Origin: Candidatus Nitrosopumilus sp.
GTDB taxonomy: Archaea; Thermoproteota; Nitrososphaeria; Nitrososphaerales; Nitrosopumilaceae
Assembly (NCBI GenBank): GCA_028351415.1
Contig: JAOMJV010000002.1
Location: 34,410 to 98,409 of the forward strand
Length of the DNA stretch: 64,000 nt
Direction of reading: 5' to 3'
In this document: positions 52,652 through 61,139 of the stretch, one piece after another
Numbering within the stretch: position 1 is the first letter of the stretch
How the letters are laid out: every line of letters starts with the position of its first letter
Notes under the pieces: model-generated
The model's database searches: none
Seen by the model: the letters and a program-made list of their open reading frames with translations, nothing else
What the model was told of the DNA's origin: nothing
Made by a program: the position numbers and the translations under genes

Positions 52652-53257
52652 ATGAAAAAATACGGGCCTATTATTGCATTTGTTGGTTTTAGTTTGATTT
52701 TGATGTCACTTTTAATTGCAGTTTCTAGTGTACCTTCTGATATTTCAGAAGATGAAACTTTTTTGGTATCTTCTCTTTTTGAAGGAATGTTTGATGATGT
52801 TTCTGAAACTTTTCAAATCATGCCTGGGGATGTAATCTATACCTCATACACTACCTCTTTATCTGATGTTCCTTTATTGTGGGGAATTCAAATAATTGAT
52901 TACCAATATGGTGATATGTTATACATACAAATTTCAAATATTTTTGGAGATTCCTATGGGGAATTCATTCAAAACGATTCTGTTTTATTTACAACAACTC
53001 TAATTGATCAATCTGACACACTAAATTTTCAAATTGAAAATACTGGTACTAGAATAATTGACACTGTTGTTATGTTTTCTGAGGATCCTGAAAATTCTGA
53101 TGTATTTTCAAATCCTAATTCCCCCATGGTGGACATGCTTTTAGCTTTAATAGTTTCAGGATTTTTAATTATCCTTGGAATTCTAATTCTGCTAATTGGC
53201 ATAATCATAACGATATTAGATTTAAAAAATAAATTAGATAATAAGCGAAATTATTAA
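52652..53257 (+). CDS. Hypothetical protein with two membrane helices
   Basis: 201 residues: a helix at 7-27 (IIAFVGFSLILMSLLIAVSS), an extracellular beta-rich acidic domain (30-155) and a second helix at 165-188 (LLALIVSGFLIILGILILLIG), ending in a basic tail. Unrecognised; a topology common in archaeal envelope sensors or adhesins. Overlaps the SSB gene by four bases on the other strand. Confidence 0.6.
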   Translation: MKKYGPIIAFVGFSLILMSLLIAVSSVPSDISEDETFLVSSLFEGMFDDVSETFQIMPGDVIYTSYTTSLSDVPLLWGIQIIDYQYGDMLYIQISNIFGDSYGEFIQNDSVLFTTTLIDQSDTLNFQIENTGTRIIDTVVMFSEDPENSDVFSNPNSPMVDMLLALIVSGFLIILGILILLIGIIITILDLKNKLDNKRNY

Positions 53258-53568
53258 GGATTGATATTCATCTTACCAAATTTTCCTTTGGTTAGGGATA
53301 CTTCACCTTTAAACTCATTTGTGTAACCATTTTCTATTTGGACTTTATCTCCGACATTAACTGCTTTGATATCGTCACCCCACAATGTGAGTTTCATTTG
53401 GTTTTCTTCAGTTCCATCAGCATTAGATATTACTGCATCACAAACATCTACTGTTCCGCCAGTTTTGAGATTTACCGTTCTTGGTTCTCCTTTAGAAATA
53501 ACTTCAGCTTCAACATTGACACCACTTTTGGTTTTCTTTGCTTCTGAAATTGGTATTGATTCTGACAT
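53254..53568 (-). CDS. ssb: Single OB-fold ssDNA-binding protein
   Basis: 104 residues. The OB fold shows GVNVEAEVISKGEPRTVNLKTGGTVDVCDAVISNADG, LTLWGDDIKAVNVGDKVQIEN and KGEVSLTKGKFGK, matching crenarchaeal-type SSB/RPA-like single OB proteins. There is no acidic C-terminal tail as in Sulfolobus SSB. It may act in replication and repair, or be an RPA-like accessory. Confidence 0.82.
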   Translation of the reverse strand: MSESIPISEAKKTKSGVNVEAEVISKGEPRTVNLKTGGTVDVCDAVISNADGTEENQMKLTLWGDDIKAVNVGDKVQIENGYTNEFKGEVSLTKGKFGKMNINP

Positions 53569-53677
53569 GTGTTTTTGAATAACCCTTTCGATTATAAGCT
53601 TTGTTAAAAAATTTCTTAAAAAATGATTCTGTAATTACAATAGTAATTAAAAAATATCGGAATAATCTAGTATTGTT

Positions 53678-53778
53678 GCAGAGGTATCGAAGCCTGGTCA
53701 ACCGAGAGGGACTCAAGATCTCTAATATAGGAAATCCCTTCTCTTAGGAGTTCGTGGGTTCGAATCCCACCCTCTGCA
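53678..53778 (+). tRNA. tRNA-Leu (anticodon CAA) with intron
   Basis: Acceptor GCAGAGG/CCTCTGC, T arm GTGGG-TTCGAAT-CCCAC and a long class II variable arm (TCTCTTAGGAGTTC). The anticodon stem is AGGGA/TCCCT only if 16 bases (53718-53733) between G37 and A38 are removed, giving loop CTCAAGA and anticodon CAA. An unspliced pairing AGGGA/TCTCT would leave a 30-base variable region, so the intron reading is better. CCA is not encoded. Confidence 0.9.
53718..53733 (+). other. 16-base intron in tRNA-Leu, position 37/38
   Basis: The insert lies between G37 and A38, the canonical archaeal site cut by EndA (encoded at 23082). Its core CTA-ATA-TAG can form a short hairpin. The central four-base helix with the anticodon is imperfect, so the bulge-helix-bulge is relaxed. 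Confidence 0.75.
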
Positions 53779-53826
53779 CTATTATTTTATTTTTTAATGC
53801 TTCGTTGAAAAAATTAGTTCTAAAAA

Positions 53827-53949
53827 TTATACAACTATTGTTTTTACTTTAGTTACTGAGTGATTTGAAATTTTTTTGTGTATTTCAGCTAAATTATCAT
53901 CTTTAAATGATAAATTGCATCTAAAACACTTCCAAATTAGCTCTGTCAT
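53827..53949 (-). CDS. 40-residue protein with a single C2H2-like zinc finger
   Basis: The ATG at 53949 opens a 40-codon frame with C8-x2-C11-x11-H23-x6-H30: a CxxC knuckle, aromatic residues (W6, F9), then a helix with two His. A TATA box CTTTATAAG lies 22-30 bases upstream, and a 20-bp perfect palindrome fills the space between box and ATG. Like the 35-residue gene at 19961, it may repress itself. No family known to me. Confidence 0.65.
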   Translation of the reverse strand: MTELIWKCFRCNLSFKDDNLAEIHKKISNHSVTKVKTIVV

Positions 53950-53951
53950 AC

Positions 53952-53971
53952 GTAAATTATGCATAATTTAC
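53952..53971. promoter_or_regulatory. 20-bp perfect palindrome at the zinc-finger microgene promoter
   Basis: GTAAATTATGCATAATTTAC reads the same on both strands. It starts two bases before ATG 53949 (reverse strand) and touches the TATA box. A dimeric protein bound here would block transcription start. Confidence 0.6.
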
Positions 53972-53979
53972 TTATAAAG
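53971..53979 (-). promoter_or_regulatory. TATA box of the 40-residue zinc-finger gene
   Basis: CTTTATAAG on the reverse strand, 22-30 bases before the ATG, a near-ideal archaeal TATA element. Confidence 0.6.
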
Positions 53980-54129
53980 ATATTGCATGATTGATCCAAT
54001 TTCTTACAAAAGATGATCATTGTTTTCAGAAACATGTAATTTTTTGGTTTTTTTAGTTCATTATCATATTATTTGCCGACTAAACATGAATCAAAGGGTT
54101 TAGAAACAAAATAGTTGTATAATTTTTCA
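53980..54129. other. Intergenic gap without a recognised gene
   Basis: An AT-rich 150-base gap before the VTT-like gene. I found no frame of more than about 20 codons with a plausible start and no convincing RNA fold. It should hold the promoter of the membrane gene. Confidence 0.4.
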
Positions 54130-54753
54130 ATGGTATTGGATATTTTTGAGCTTTTTGGTGAATTTTCCTATTTTGGAATTTTTCTTATATTGATTGGTGT
54201 AAATGCATCACCGATCTTAATGCCTCCTAGTTGGATTGTTTTGACATCTTTTTACCTTCTTGACCCTACTTTGAATATCGTACTTCTTGCTGTAGTTGGC
54301 GCCACCGGTGCCACTATTGGTAGATTTTTTCTAAAAAGAATTAGTGGATTATTTAGAAAATTTGTTGGAGAAGAACAGAAATCTAATCTTGATATGATTG
54401 GATCTTACTTGAATAAGAAAAAACATGGCTATCTAATTGCGTCTTTATTGTTTGGTGCAACCCCTCTCCCAAGTAATATTTTATTTATCACATACGGTCT
54501 AATGCGTGCAAAAAGTGTTGGTATCTATGTTGGATTTTGGATTGGTAGAACTATTTCTTATATTGTAATGATATATTTTGGAAATACTGTTTTAACTCCC
54601 TTTTTAGAAATGTTTGAGGATCGTCTTACTGGAATTCTCCTAATTGATGGTATTGGAATTATATTGATTATTTTATTTGCATGTGTTAATTGGACCGTAT
54701 TACTTACTCAAAGAAAAATTAAATTTGTTAAACCCAAAATATGGAGATTCTAA
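54130..54753 (+). CDS. VTT/DedA-like membrane protein
   Basis: About 207 residues with five or six helices. ASPILMPPSWIVLTSFYLLDP near 25 and the middle GATGATIGRFFLKRISG fit the VTT (SNARE-associated/DedA) family pattern, though a full DedA signature (E...PE...G) is not clear. Such proteins move lipids or affect membrane homeostasis. ATG 54130 preferred; TTG 54115 in frame. It abuts the HD gene without a gap. Confidence 0.65.
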   Translation: MVLDIFELFGEFSYFGIFLILIGVNASPILMPPSWIVLTSFYLLDPTLNIVLLAVVGATGATIGRFFLKRISGLFRKFVGEEQKSNLDMIGSYLNKKKHGYLIASLLFGATPLPSNILFITYGLMRAKSVGIYVGFWIGRTISYIVMIYFGNTVLTPFLEMFEDRLTGILLIDGIGIILIILFACVNWTVLLTQRKIKFVKPKIWRF

Positions 54754-55374
54754 ATGAAAGTCCTTGATTCTATAAAAAGTGAAGTAATTAAAATAATGGA
54801 TAATGATCCTGCCCATGATTTTGAACATGTTATGCGAGTTTACAATAATGCTCAAAAAATAAGTAAAAAAGAAAAAGCAAATCAAAAATTAATTCTTAGT
54901 GCTGCATTACTGCATGATATTGTTTCATACCCTAAATCTAGTAAACGTTCTAAACTTTCTTCTATAGAAAGCTCAAAAAAATCAAAATTAATTTTAAAAA
55001 AATATGAATTCACTGATGAAGAAATTATTGTTGTTTCTAATGCTATTGCCGATCATAGTTTTTCTCAAAATAAAATTCCTCAGACTCTTGAAGGCAAAAT
55101 ATTGCAAGATGCTGATAGGTTGGATGCTTTGGGTGCTATAGGGATTGCAAGGGTTTTTGCTACTAGTGGTTCTCTTAATCGACCTTTTTACAACATAGAT
55201 GATCCTTTTTGTGCTAAAAGAAATCCCGATGATAATCTTTGGGCTGTTGATCATTTTTTCAATAAATTACTCAAACTAGAATTTATGATGAATACAAAAT
55301 CTGGTAAAATTGAAGCTAAAAAAAGAACTAAAGTACTCAGGACATTTTTAAAAGAATTAAAAAATGAAGTTTAA
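54754..55374 (+). CDS. HD-domain phosphohydrolase
   Basis: 206 residues. The metal-binding pattern H...HD...D is clear: AHDFEHVMRVYNNAQKI near 20, LLHDIV near 50, IADHSFSQ near 94 and the distal DADRLDALGAIG near 115. It is of the YedJ/PA-type HD group that hydrolyses (d)NTPs or nucleotides. Starts directly after the membrane gene stop. Confidence 0.88.
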   Translation: MKVLDSIKSEVIKIMDNDPAHDFEHVMRVYNNAQKISKKEKANQKLILSAALLHDIVSYPKSSKRSKLSSIESSKKSKLILKKYEFTDEEIIVVSNAIADHSFSQNKIPQTLEGKILQDADRLDALGAIGIARVFATSGSLNRPFYNIDDPFCAKRNPDDNLWAVDHFFNKLLKLEFMMNTKSGKIEAKKRTKVLRTFLKELKNEV

Positions 55375-55682
55375 CCATAATCTACATATCTATCGTATCT
55401 AGTTTCTATTTCATTATTTTCACCTGAAATTATTTTTTCATATTCCAGTTTTTTTCTAGATTCTATGTATTTGGAAATTTCTTCAAAATCCTCATTTTTT
55501 GGGTATGCATCAAAAACCGGTTCAATCATTTTTAGATATTCTAACGTTTTCTCTCTGAATTCTTCTCTTAGTGGTTTTCTAATCCCCTGCATTCTGAACC
55601 ATACGGCTGTCCAACTTGCTCCTACAACATGTGGCAATAAGTCAAATGCCCTTTGTATTTCAAATCGTTCGTCGTTTCTCAT
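55371..55682 (-). CDS. Conserved hypothetical protein linked to hemB
   Basis: 103 residues, mostly helical, acidic: ERFEIQRAFDLLPHVVGASWTAVWFRMQGIRKPLREEF and a Tyr/Arg-rich end. Not recognised. Its start overlaps the hemB stop by four bases, making it the last gene of the met8-hemA-hemB operon. A heme-path accessory role is possible. Confidence 0.62.
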   Translation of the reverse strand: MRNDERFEIQRAFDLLPHVVGASWTAVWFRMQGIRKPLREEFREKTLEYLKMIEPVFDAYPKNEDFEEISKYIESRKKLEYEKIISGENNEIETRYDRYVDYG

Positions 55683-56659
55683 GATTCCTGAAGAAATCTT
55701 GATGCTGATTTTGCAAAATATGTGACTATCATATCTGCACCTGCTCTTTTAATTGAATGAAGAATCTCTAATGTGATGTCTTTTTCATTTACATATCCTA
55801 ATTTGGATGCAGCTTTTACCAGTGCATATTCTCCAGAAACACTATAAGCTGCTACTGGAATATTGTATTTTCTTCTGGTCTCTGCAATTAAATCCAAATA
55901 TGCTAATGCTGGTTTAATCATTACAATGTCTACGCCTTCATTGATGTCCGTTTCTACTTCCATCATTGCCTCTCTTGCATTTGTAAATGGAACTTGGTAT
56001 GTTTTTCTATCTCCAAATTTTGGTGCACATTCTGCAGCATCTCTAAATGGTGCATAAAAATTTGAACGATGTTTTGCTGAATGTGACATTATAGAAACAT
56101 CTGTAAATCCTTTATCGTCTAGAGCTTTTCTTATTGCGGCAACTTGACCATCCATCATTGCAGATGGTGAAACTGTATCTACTCCTGCTTTAGCTTGACT
56201 AATAGCAATCTTTGCAAGTATGTCCAAACTTGTATCGTTATCAATTTTATCACCTTGAATAATTCCACAATGGCCTGTAGATGTAAATTGACATAAACAA
56301 ACATCGGCCATGATTACTATTTTGTCACCAAATTCTTTTCTGATTTGACTAATTGCTTTTTGAACAATACCGTTATCATCAAAAGCTGAACTTCCCACTT
56401 CATCTTTTTGTGTTGGGATTCCAAATAACATGATTGCAGGAATTCCTAAATCTATAATTGTTTTAACTTCATCATTTACCTCTTCCAATGGCAATCTTTC
56501 AATTTCTGACATTGATTCAACTTTGATTCTTGTTTTAAGATCCTCTTGAACAAATACTGGACAAATGAAATCTTTGGGTGTTAATGTGGTTTCTTGAACT
56601 AATTCTCTCATTTTCTCTGAGATTCGTAATCTTCTAAGACGTTTAGTGGGAAATGACAT
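55679..56659 (-). CDS. hemB: Porphobilinogen synthase (delta-aminolevulinate dehydratase)
   Basis: 326 residues. It condenses two 5-aminolevulinates. The zinc site VCLCQFTSTGHCG and the Schiff-base lysines in SHSAKHRSNFYAPFRDA and VIMIKPALAYLDLI are present; ALVKAASKLGY is near the C-terminus. The 31-base gap to hemA and 4-base overlap with the next gene define the operon. Confidence 0.95.
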   Translation of the reverse strand: MSFPTKRLRRLRISEKMRELVQETTLTPKDFICPVFVQEDLKTRIKVESMSEIERLPLEEVNDEVKTIIDLGIPAIMLFGIPTQKDEVGSSAFDDNGIVQKAISQIRKEFGDKIVIMADVCLCQFTSTGHCGIIQGDKIDNDTSLDILAKIAISQAKAGVDTVSPSAMMDGQVAAIRKALDDKGFTDVSIMSHSAKHRSNFYAPFRDAAECAPKFGDRKTYQVPFTNAREAMMEVETDINEGVDIVMIKPALAYLDLIAETRRKYNIPVAAYSVSGEYALVKAASKLGYVNEKDITLEILHSIKRAGADMIVTYFAKSASRFLQES

Positions 56660-56690
56660 GTTTAAAATTAATTCTGGCTAAAATATAATC

Positions 56691-57956
56691 CTAGTCAGCC
56701 TGATTCTGTTTTTTATAGTCAAATAACTTACTGGCTAATTCTAATACACCTGGTTGACCTTGTTCTGATGCTTTTCTGATATTATTCATTGGGGTTGACA
56801 CAATACTCTCTACCACTGCTTTTGTTAATTCTTCAATAATTTTAATTTTTTTCTCATCTTTCTCACCTAACATTTGTAGCGCTTTTTGTAGTTCTTTTTC
56901 TCTGAGATCCTCTATACTTTTGAATACGTCCGTTACAAGTGGTTCTGCATCTAATCTTTTCATTGAGGCTTCTAATACTGATACTTCTTCTCTAATTATA
57001 TTTTCAACGTTTTTCACCTTGTTTAATCTAGCATTCATGTTTTTTTCAACCATTTCTGCAATTTGATCTAAATTCATTAGTTTAACTCCTCCAATGGTTG
57101 CTACTTTTTCATCTACCGTTCTTGGATTTGATAAATCTAGTATCATCATTCCATTATTTTTATTTTTCATTGCGTCTGTGATTCTTTCTTGTGTTACCAG
57201 AAAGTATGGTGCAGTTGTTGCAACAAATATTATATCATATCTATTAAATCCTGAGAGAACTTCTTCAAACTTAATTGGCTTTCCTCCCATTGTTTCACAA
57301 AATGTCTCTGATCTTCCAATAGTTCTACTTGTAACATTAAATTCATACCCTCTTCTTTGTAATGATTTTGCAACTAGGGTTGATACTTCTCCAGTTCCAA
57401 TCAAAAGAATTTTCTTTGTTTTTAATTCATCAATATTTTCTTCTGCAAGTTTTACTGCCATTGATCCTACTGATATTCCACCTTTTCCAATCCCACTAGA
57501 ATTTCTAATCCTAGTTCCCATTCTGATTGCCTTATCAAACAATGTGTTGAGATGCTGACCTGATGCTTTTACTTCTCTAGCTGATGTTATAGAATTTTTT
57601 ATTTGGCCTAAAATTTGTTCTTCACCTAATACCATTGAATCTAAGCCTGACGTTAACTTTAACAGGTGATGAATTGCTTCCTGATTTTCTACAAATTCTA
57701 TATTTTCATTAAATGTTTCTTCATCAAGTCCTGTTATGCTTGCCCATGTTTTTTTAATTTTATCCATGTTGTCTGATTTTGATTTTGCAAATAATTCAAT
57801 TCTATTGCAAGTTTGAATTATTACACATTCATCTAATTCTGAATGTTTTTTAAATTGTTGATATGCGTTTTCAATATCTTTGATAGTAAATTTCTCTAAA
57901 ATATGAATTGGTGAGTTACGAAAAGTTACACGTGCATTTATGATTTTTTGATTCAT
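56691..57956 (-). CDS. hemA: Glutamyl-tRNA reductase
   Basis: About 421 residues. It reduces Glu-tRNA to glutamate-1-semialdehyde. The catalytic Cys50 is in QTCNRIELF; GEEQILGQIKNSITSAR and the NADP-binding LLIGTGEVSTLVAKSLQRRG are conserved. I start at the ATG overlapping the met8 stop (ATGA at 57956); a start at 57962 adds two residues. Its tRNA substrate family is represented by tRNA-Glu at 24355. Confidence 0.95.
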   Translation of the reverse strand: MNQKIINARVTFRNSPIHILEKFTIKDIENAYQQFKKHSELDECVIIQTCNRIELFAKSKSDNMDKIKKTWASITGLDEETFNENIEFVENQEAIHHLLKLTSGLDSMVLGEEQILGQIKNSITSAREVKASGQHLNTLFDKAIRMGTRIRNSSGIGKGGISVGSMAVKLAEENIDELKTKKILLIGTGEVSTLVAKSLQRRGYEFNVTSRTIGRSETFCETMGGKPIKFEEVLSGFNRYDIIFVATTAPYFLVTQERITDAMKNKNNGMMILDLSNPRTVDEKVATIGGVKLMNLDQIAEMVEKNMNARLNKVKNVENIIREEVSVLEASMKRLDAEPLVTDVFKSIEDLREKELQKALQMLGEKDEKKIKIIEELTKAVVESIVSTPMNNIRKASEQGQPGVLELASKLFDYKKQNQAD

Positions 57957-58606
57957 TTCCATTTTTTTAGTATCTCTATTGCTCGCTTTTCAGCTTTTTT
58001 TATCTGCCCGTCTTTTATTAACTGATCAATATGACTATCAGTCATGATGCTGCGTAGACATTCTTTTCGCTCAAATTGAGTGGGAATAATTTCTTTAGAT
58101 AGTTCTCGTGATATTTTTTGTATTTTAATTTGAGAAATATCCTCTTTTGAAATAACTTTTTTTAGTGCAATTTCAGCTTTTGATTTAATTTTTTTTGCCA
58201 TTATTGGACTCCTACCTCCAGTGAAAATTGCAACTTGAATCATTTTTTGAAAATCAATAATGGCTGCATTTGCAAAATCACTATCTTCAGGATTATCTGA
58301 ACTATATGCTATTATTTTATTTTTCTTTGCATAGTTGATTATTTTTTGATTAATTTTTTTATCATTTGTTGTTGTAATTATTAAATCTGGTTTTGATTCT
58401 AAAATAAATTTTATATTTTTAATTTTTTGTTTTTTTAATGTAATTTTTTTTGTTTTTACTAATTTTGAAATCTGGGCATTTACAGAATCGCTAATAACCA
58501 TAATTTCACATTTTTCATTTACTATTGATTTTATTCTTTTTTCAGCCTCATTTCCTCCCCCTACAATAATGATTTTTTTACCTTCAAGATTTAGATTTAT
58601 TATCAT
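57953..58606 (-). CDS. Precorrin-2 dehydrogenase (Met8/SirC type)
   Basis: 217 residues. It oxidises precorrin-2 to sirohydrochlorin with NAD. The Rossmann loop IIIVGGGNEAEKRIKSI at 12-28 and the GGRSPIMAKKIKSKAE segment (the usual G.SP.LA motif) near 145 match. The length is nearer monofunctional SirC than the bifunctional Met8/CysG, so iron insertion may need another chelatase. First gene of the hemA-hemB block. Confidence 0.88.
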   Translation of the reverse strand: MIINLNLEGKKIIIVGGGNEAEKRIKSIVNEKCEIMVISDSVNAQISKLVKTKKITLKKQKIKNIKFILESKPDLIITTTNDKKINQKIINYAKKNKIIAYSSDNPEDSDFANAAIIDFQKMIQVAIFTGGRSPIMAKKIKSKAEIALKKVISKEDISQIKIQKISRELSKEIIPTQFERKECLRSIMTDSHIDQLIKDGQIKKAEKRAIEILKKWK

Positions 58607-58676
58607 CGATCCAAAACACTGTGGTTTCTATTTATGTATTAAAAATCACTGTGTGAAATACTAGCTACATTTTTAA

Positions 58677-59720
58677 TTGAATCTCCGATTAATTCACTTA
58701 TTGTCTTCTTTAGGTGAATCTGATAAGGAACTTCTAAATGAAATTCAATGGACGTTCCCATTAGTTACTAGACCCTTTGATGCCATTGCAAAAAAATTTG
58801 ATACTACTCCAGAAATTATTAAAGAAAATTTGAAAAATCTTAAAGAAATTGGCGTGTTAAGACAATTGAGTGCAATTTTTGATACTCGAAAACTTGGTTA
58901 CACTAGTTCATTGGTTGCAATGGAAATTGAACATGATGAATTGGATCATGTAGCTAGTCAAATCAATCGTCATCCTGGAGTGAGTCATAATTATGAACGT
59001 GATCATCAGTTTAATCTCTGGTTTACATTAGCTGTACCTCCCGGTGCTGATCTAAATGATGAGCTTGAAAAATTTAATGTTCTAAAAGGAATTAAAAAAG
59101 TTAGAATGCTTCCAACTTTACAATTATTCAAAATAGGTGTAAAGCTTGACTTGGTAGATGATAAGAAACATGACATTGCACCATCTGAAGAAAAGAAAGA
59201 AATTAAAAATACTGAATTCAAACCTACAGAAGAAGACAAAGATTTTATCCGTGAATTACAAAAAGATATGGAAATTATTGATGAGCCATTTGTAAAGGCT
59301 GCAAAAAATCTTGGTATTACCGAAGATGAAGTGTTTGCAAAAATGAAACACTATGAAGATGTAGGTGTCATGCGAAGATTTGCAGCCATTTTGAGACACA
59401 GACAAGTCGGATTCACTGCAAATGGTATGATTGTCTGGAAAGTTCCTGAAGATAGGATTACTTCTGTTGGCGAAACACTAGGATCATTTCCTCAAGTTAG
59501 CCATTGTTATGAGCGCCCTACTTACGATGATTGGCCATACAATGTATTTTCAATGATTCATTGTAAAACACACGATGAGGCTTATGAGGTAGCTAAAACA
59601 ATTCAAGACCAAATTAACGTTGATGAATACAAAATCCTTTTCAGTTCTCGTGAATTTAAAAAAACTCGAGTTGAATATTTTGTTGAAAATTCATTTAGTT
59701 TAGAAGATACTGCTGCTTAA
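58677..59720 (+). CDS. ahbAB: Fused siroheme decarboxylase (AhbA-AhbB, two Lrp-like units)
   Basis: 347 residues made of two homologous AsnC/Lrp-like units. Each has a helix-turn-helix part and a ligand part with the siroheme-binding HxYxR-type motif: HPGVSHNYERDHQFNLWFTL near 103-122 and FPQVSHCYERPTYDDWPYN near 268-286. It turns siroheme into 12,18-didecarboxysiroheme in the archaeal heme pathway (or heme d1). AhbA and AhbB are separate proteins in many organisms, so the fusion is notable. The start is TTG 58677. Divergent from the precorrin-2 dehydrogenase gene. Confidence 0.87.
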   Translation: MNLRLIHLLSSLGESDKELLNEIQWTFPLVTRPFDAIAKKFDTTPEIIKENLKNLKEIGVLRQLSAIFDTRKLGYTSSLVAMEIEHDELDHVASQINRHPGVSHNYERDHQFNLWFTLAVPPGADLNDELEKFNVLKGIKKVRMLPTLQLFKIGVKLDLVDDKKHDIAPSEEKKEIKNTEFKPTEEDKDFIRELQKDMEIIDEPFVKAAKNLGITEDEVFAKMKHYEDVGVMRRFAAILRHRQVGFTANGMIVWKVPEDRITSVGETLGSFPQVSHCYERPTYDDWPYNVFSMIHCKTHDEAYEVAKTIQDQINVDEYKILFSSREFKKTRVEYFVENSFSLEDTAA

Positions 59721-60055
59721 ATTTCATTTTTATCGTGCCCAACCACATGAATGTTACAAAAATACTGATCATTCATGTTGCAATAGTATAGTGAATTTTT
59801 CCCACATTCTTTACATGGTGGTTTTTCATCCTCTAGTGATAATTTGGTGTGATAGATTTTACTTCTAGTTGTGACGCTTGAATTTTTATAAATTCTAGTT
59901 AAATTTGAATAATATTTTAATTCTTCTGGATTTAAGATTTGTTCATTTTTAATTTTTTTAATTATCAATTGCCATTTTTTATATTTACCAATTTTGGCAA
60001 GTTTCATCCTCTCTATGATCTCTATAGTTTTTTCTGAATTTATTGGAGCATCCAT
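59717..60055 (-). CDS. Hypothetical protein with C-terminal zinc finger
   Basis: 112 residues. A basic helical N-terminus (residues 1-80) is followed by a Cys/His cluster: PPCKECGKNSLYYCNMNDQYFCNIHVVGH, which can bind one or two zinc ions (C-x2-C, C, C-x2-H, H). It overlaps the siroheme decarboxylase end by four bases (convergent). Not recognised. Confidence 0.65.
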   Translation of the reverse strand: MDAPINSEKTIEIIERMKLAKIGKYKKWQLIIKKIKNEQILNPEELKYYSNLTRIYKNSSVTTRSKIYHTKLSLEDEKPPCKECGKNSLYYCNMNDQYFCNIHVVGHDKNEI

Positions 60056-60062
60056 TTAGAAG

Positions 60063-61061
60063 TTAGTTTGTTTGTGGTGTTGCTTTTAATTCATAAGATG
60101 GCCATGTACTGTAAATTTCTTCAATTTCTTTCATATCTGATGCTGAAATATATCCCCCTTTAGTCATTTCAACATAATTCACAATTTCTTCTTCACTAAT
60201 TACTGTAGGAAACACTGATGCAAATCCTTTCTTTGACATGATAAATTTCATTGATAATTCTGTGATGGTTAAACCTGTTCTTTCTGCAATTGGTTTGAGC
60301 ACTTCTACCTTTGCTAATGATGCTTTAACCCATTCTCCTTTTCTTACTGATCTGTGATCTTTTTCATCAATTTTTGTCTTAGCGTTAACTTTTCCTGTTA
60401 GTATTCCTGATGCTTCTGGAACTCTAACTAGAATTCCTACATCTTTTTCTTCAGCTTTTTTCATTAATTCATTGCCTGGTGATTGTTCTAAAATGTTGTA
60501 TACTGTTTGAACTGCACTTACATTTGGCCTTTCCATTGCTTCCATACCTTCTTGTGTCCATCCAATTGCGGGACCTAAAGCTACTTGATATGTGCTAATT
60601 GATTTATCTGCAACAAAACTATCCAGTACATCAAAAATTGAATTATCTCTGATGTGATTTAATTTTGGATTATGTAATCCATACATGTCTAAATGATCTG
60701 TTTGCAATCTTTTCAAACTATCTCTCAATGCTTTTCGAGTAAAATCTTCATCAAACTTTTGAGGTAATTCCTTGTGTCCTATTTGCTCTACTTCTGAAAA
60801 ATCATATCCGTATTTTGTAGATATTACAACTTCGTCTCTCATATCTTTGAAAACTTCGCCAATGAGTCTTTCACTTAACCCTTTTCCATACATGTCACCA
60901 GTTTCAAAAAAGTTAATACCTAAATCATATGCCTTTTTGAGCATTCTTTTTGCTTCATCCTCTTCAATTTTTTTGCCCCACCAATCTAATGCAATGGACC
61001 ATGCGCCAAATCCTATTTCTGATACTTTGATGTCTGTTTTTCCTAGCTTATTGTAATTCAA
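60063..61061 (-). CDS. Aldo/keto reductase
   Basis: 332 residues, TIM-barrel NADPH-dependent oxidoreductase. The tetrad is visible: Asp/Tyr in FFETGDMYGKGLSE, Lys in VISTKYGYDF and His in MYGLHNP. Substrate unknown. It follows a zinc-finger gene on the same strand seven bases away. Confidence 0.9.
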   Translation of the reverse strand: MNYNKLGKTDIKVSEIGFGAWSIALDWWGKKIEEDEAKRMLKKAYDLGINFFETGDMYGKGLSERLIGEVFKDMRDEVVISTKYGYDFSEVEQIGHKELPQKFDEDFTRKALRDSLKRLQTDHLDMYGLHNPKLNHIRDNSIFDVLDSFVADKSISTYQVALGPAIGWTQEGMEAMERPNVSAVQTVYNILEQSPGNELMKKAEEKDVGILVRVPEASGILTGKVNAKTKIDEKDHRSVRKGEWVKASLAKVEVLKPIAERTGLTITELSMKFIMSKKGFASVFPTVISEEEIVNYVEMTKGGYISASDMKEIEEIYSTWPSYELKATPQTN

Positions 61062-61139
61062 TTCTCATTTACTTATTTGGAATTTCATCATTTATGTTTA
61101 TGCAAGATTCTAATTACTGATATTTTGTTTTAGTATTTC

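Noticed and set aside
53718-53760. tRNA-Leu read without intron, with a 30-base variable arm
   Set aside because: AGGGA/TCTCT pairing has a wobble and leaves an oversized variable region; removing 16 bases gives perfect AGGGA/TCCCT and a normal class II arm.
57094-57558. 154-codon forward frame inside hemA
   Set aside because: hemA has all its family motifs on the other strand; the frame is open only by codon bias.
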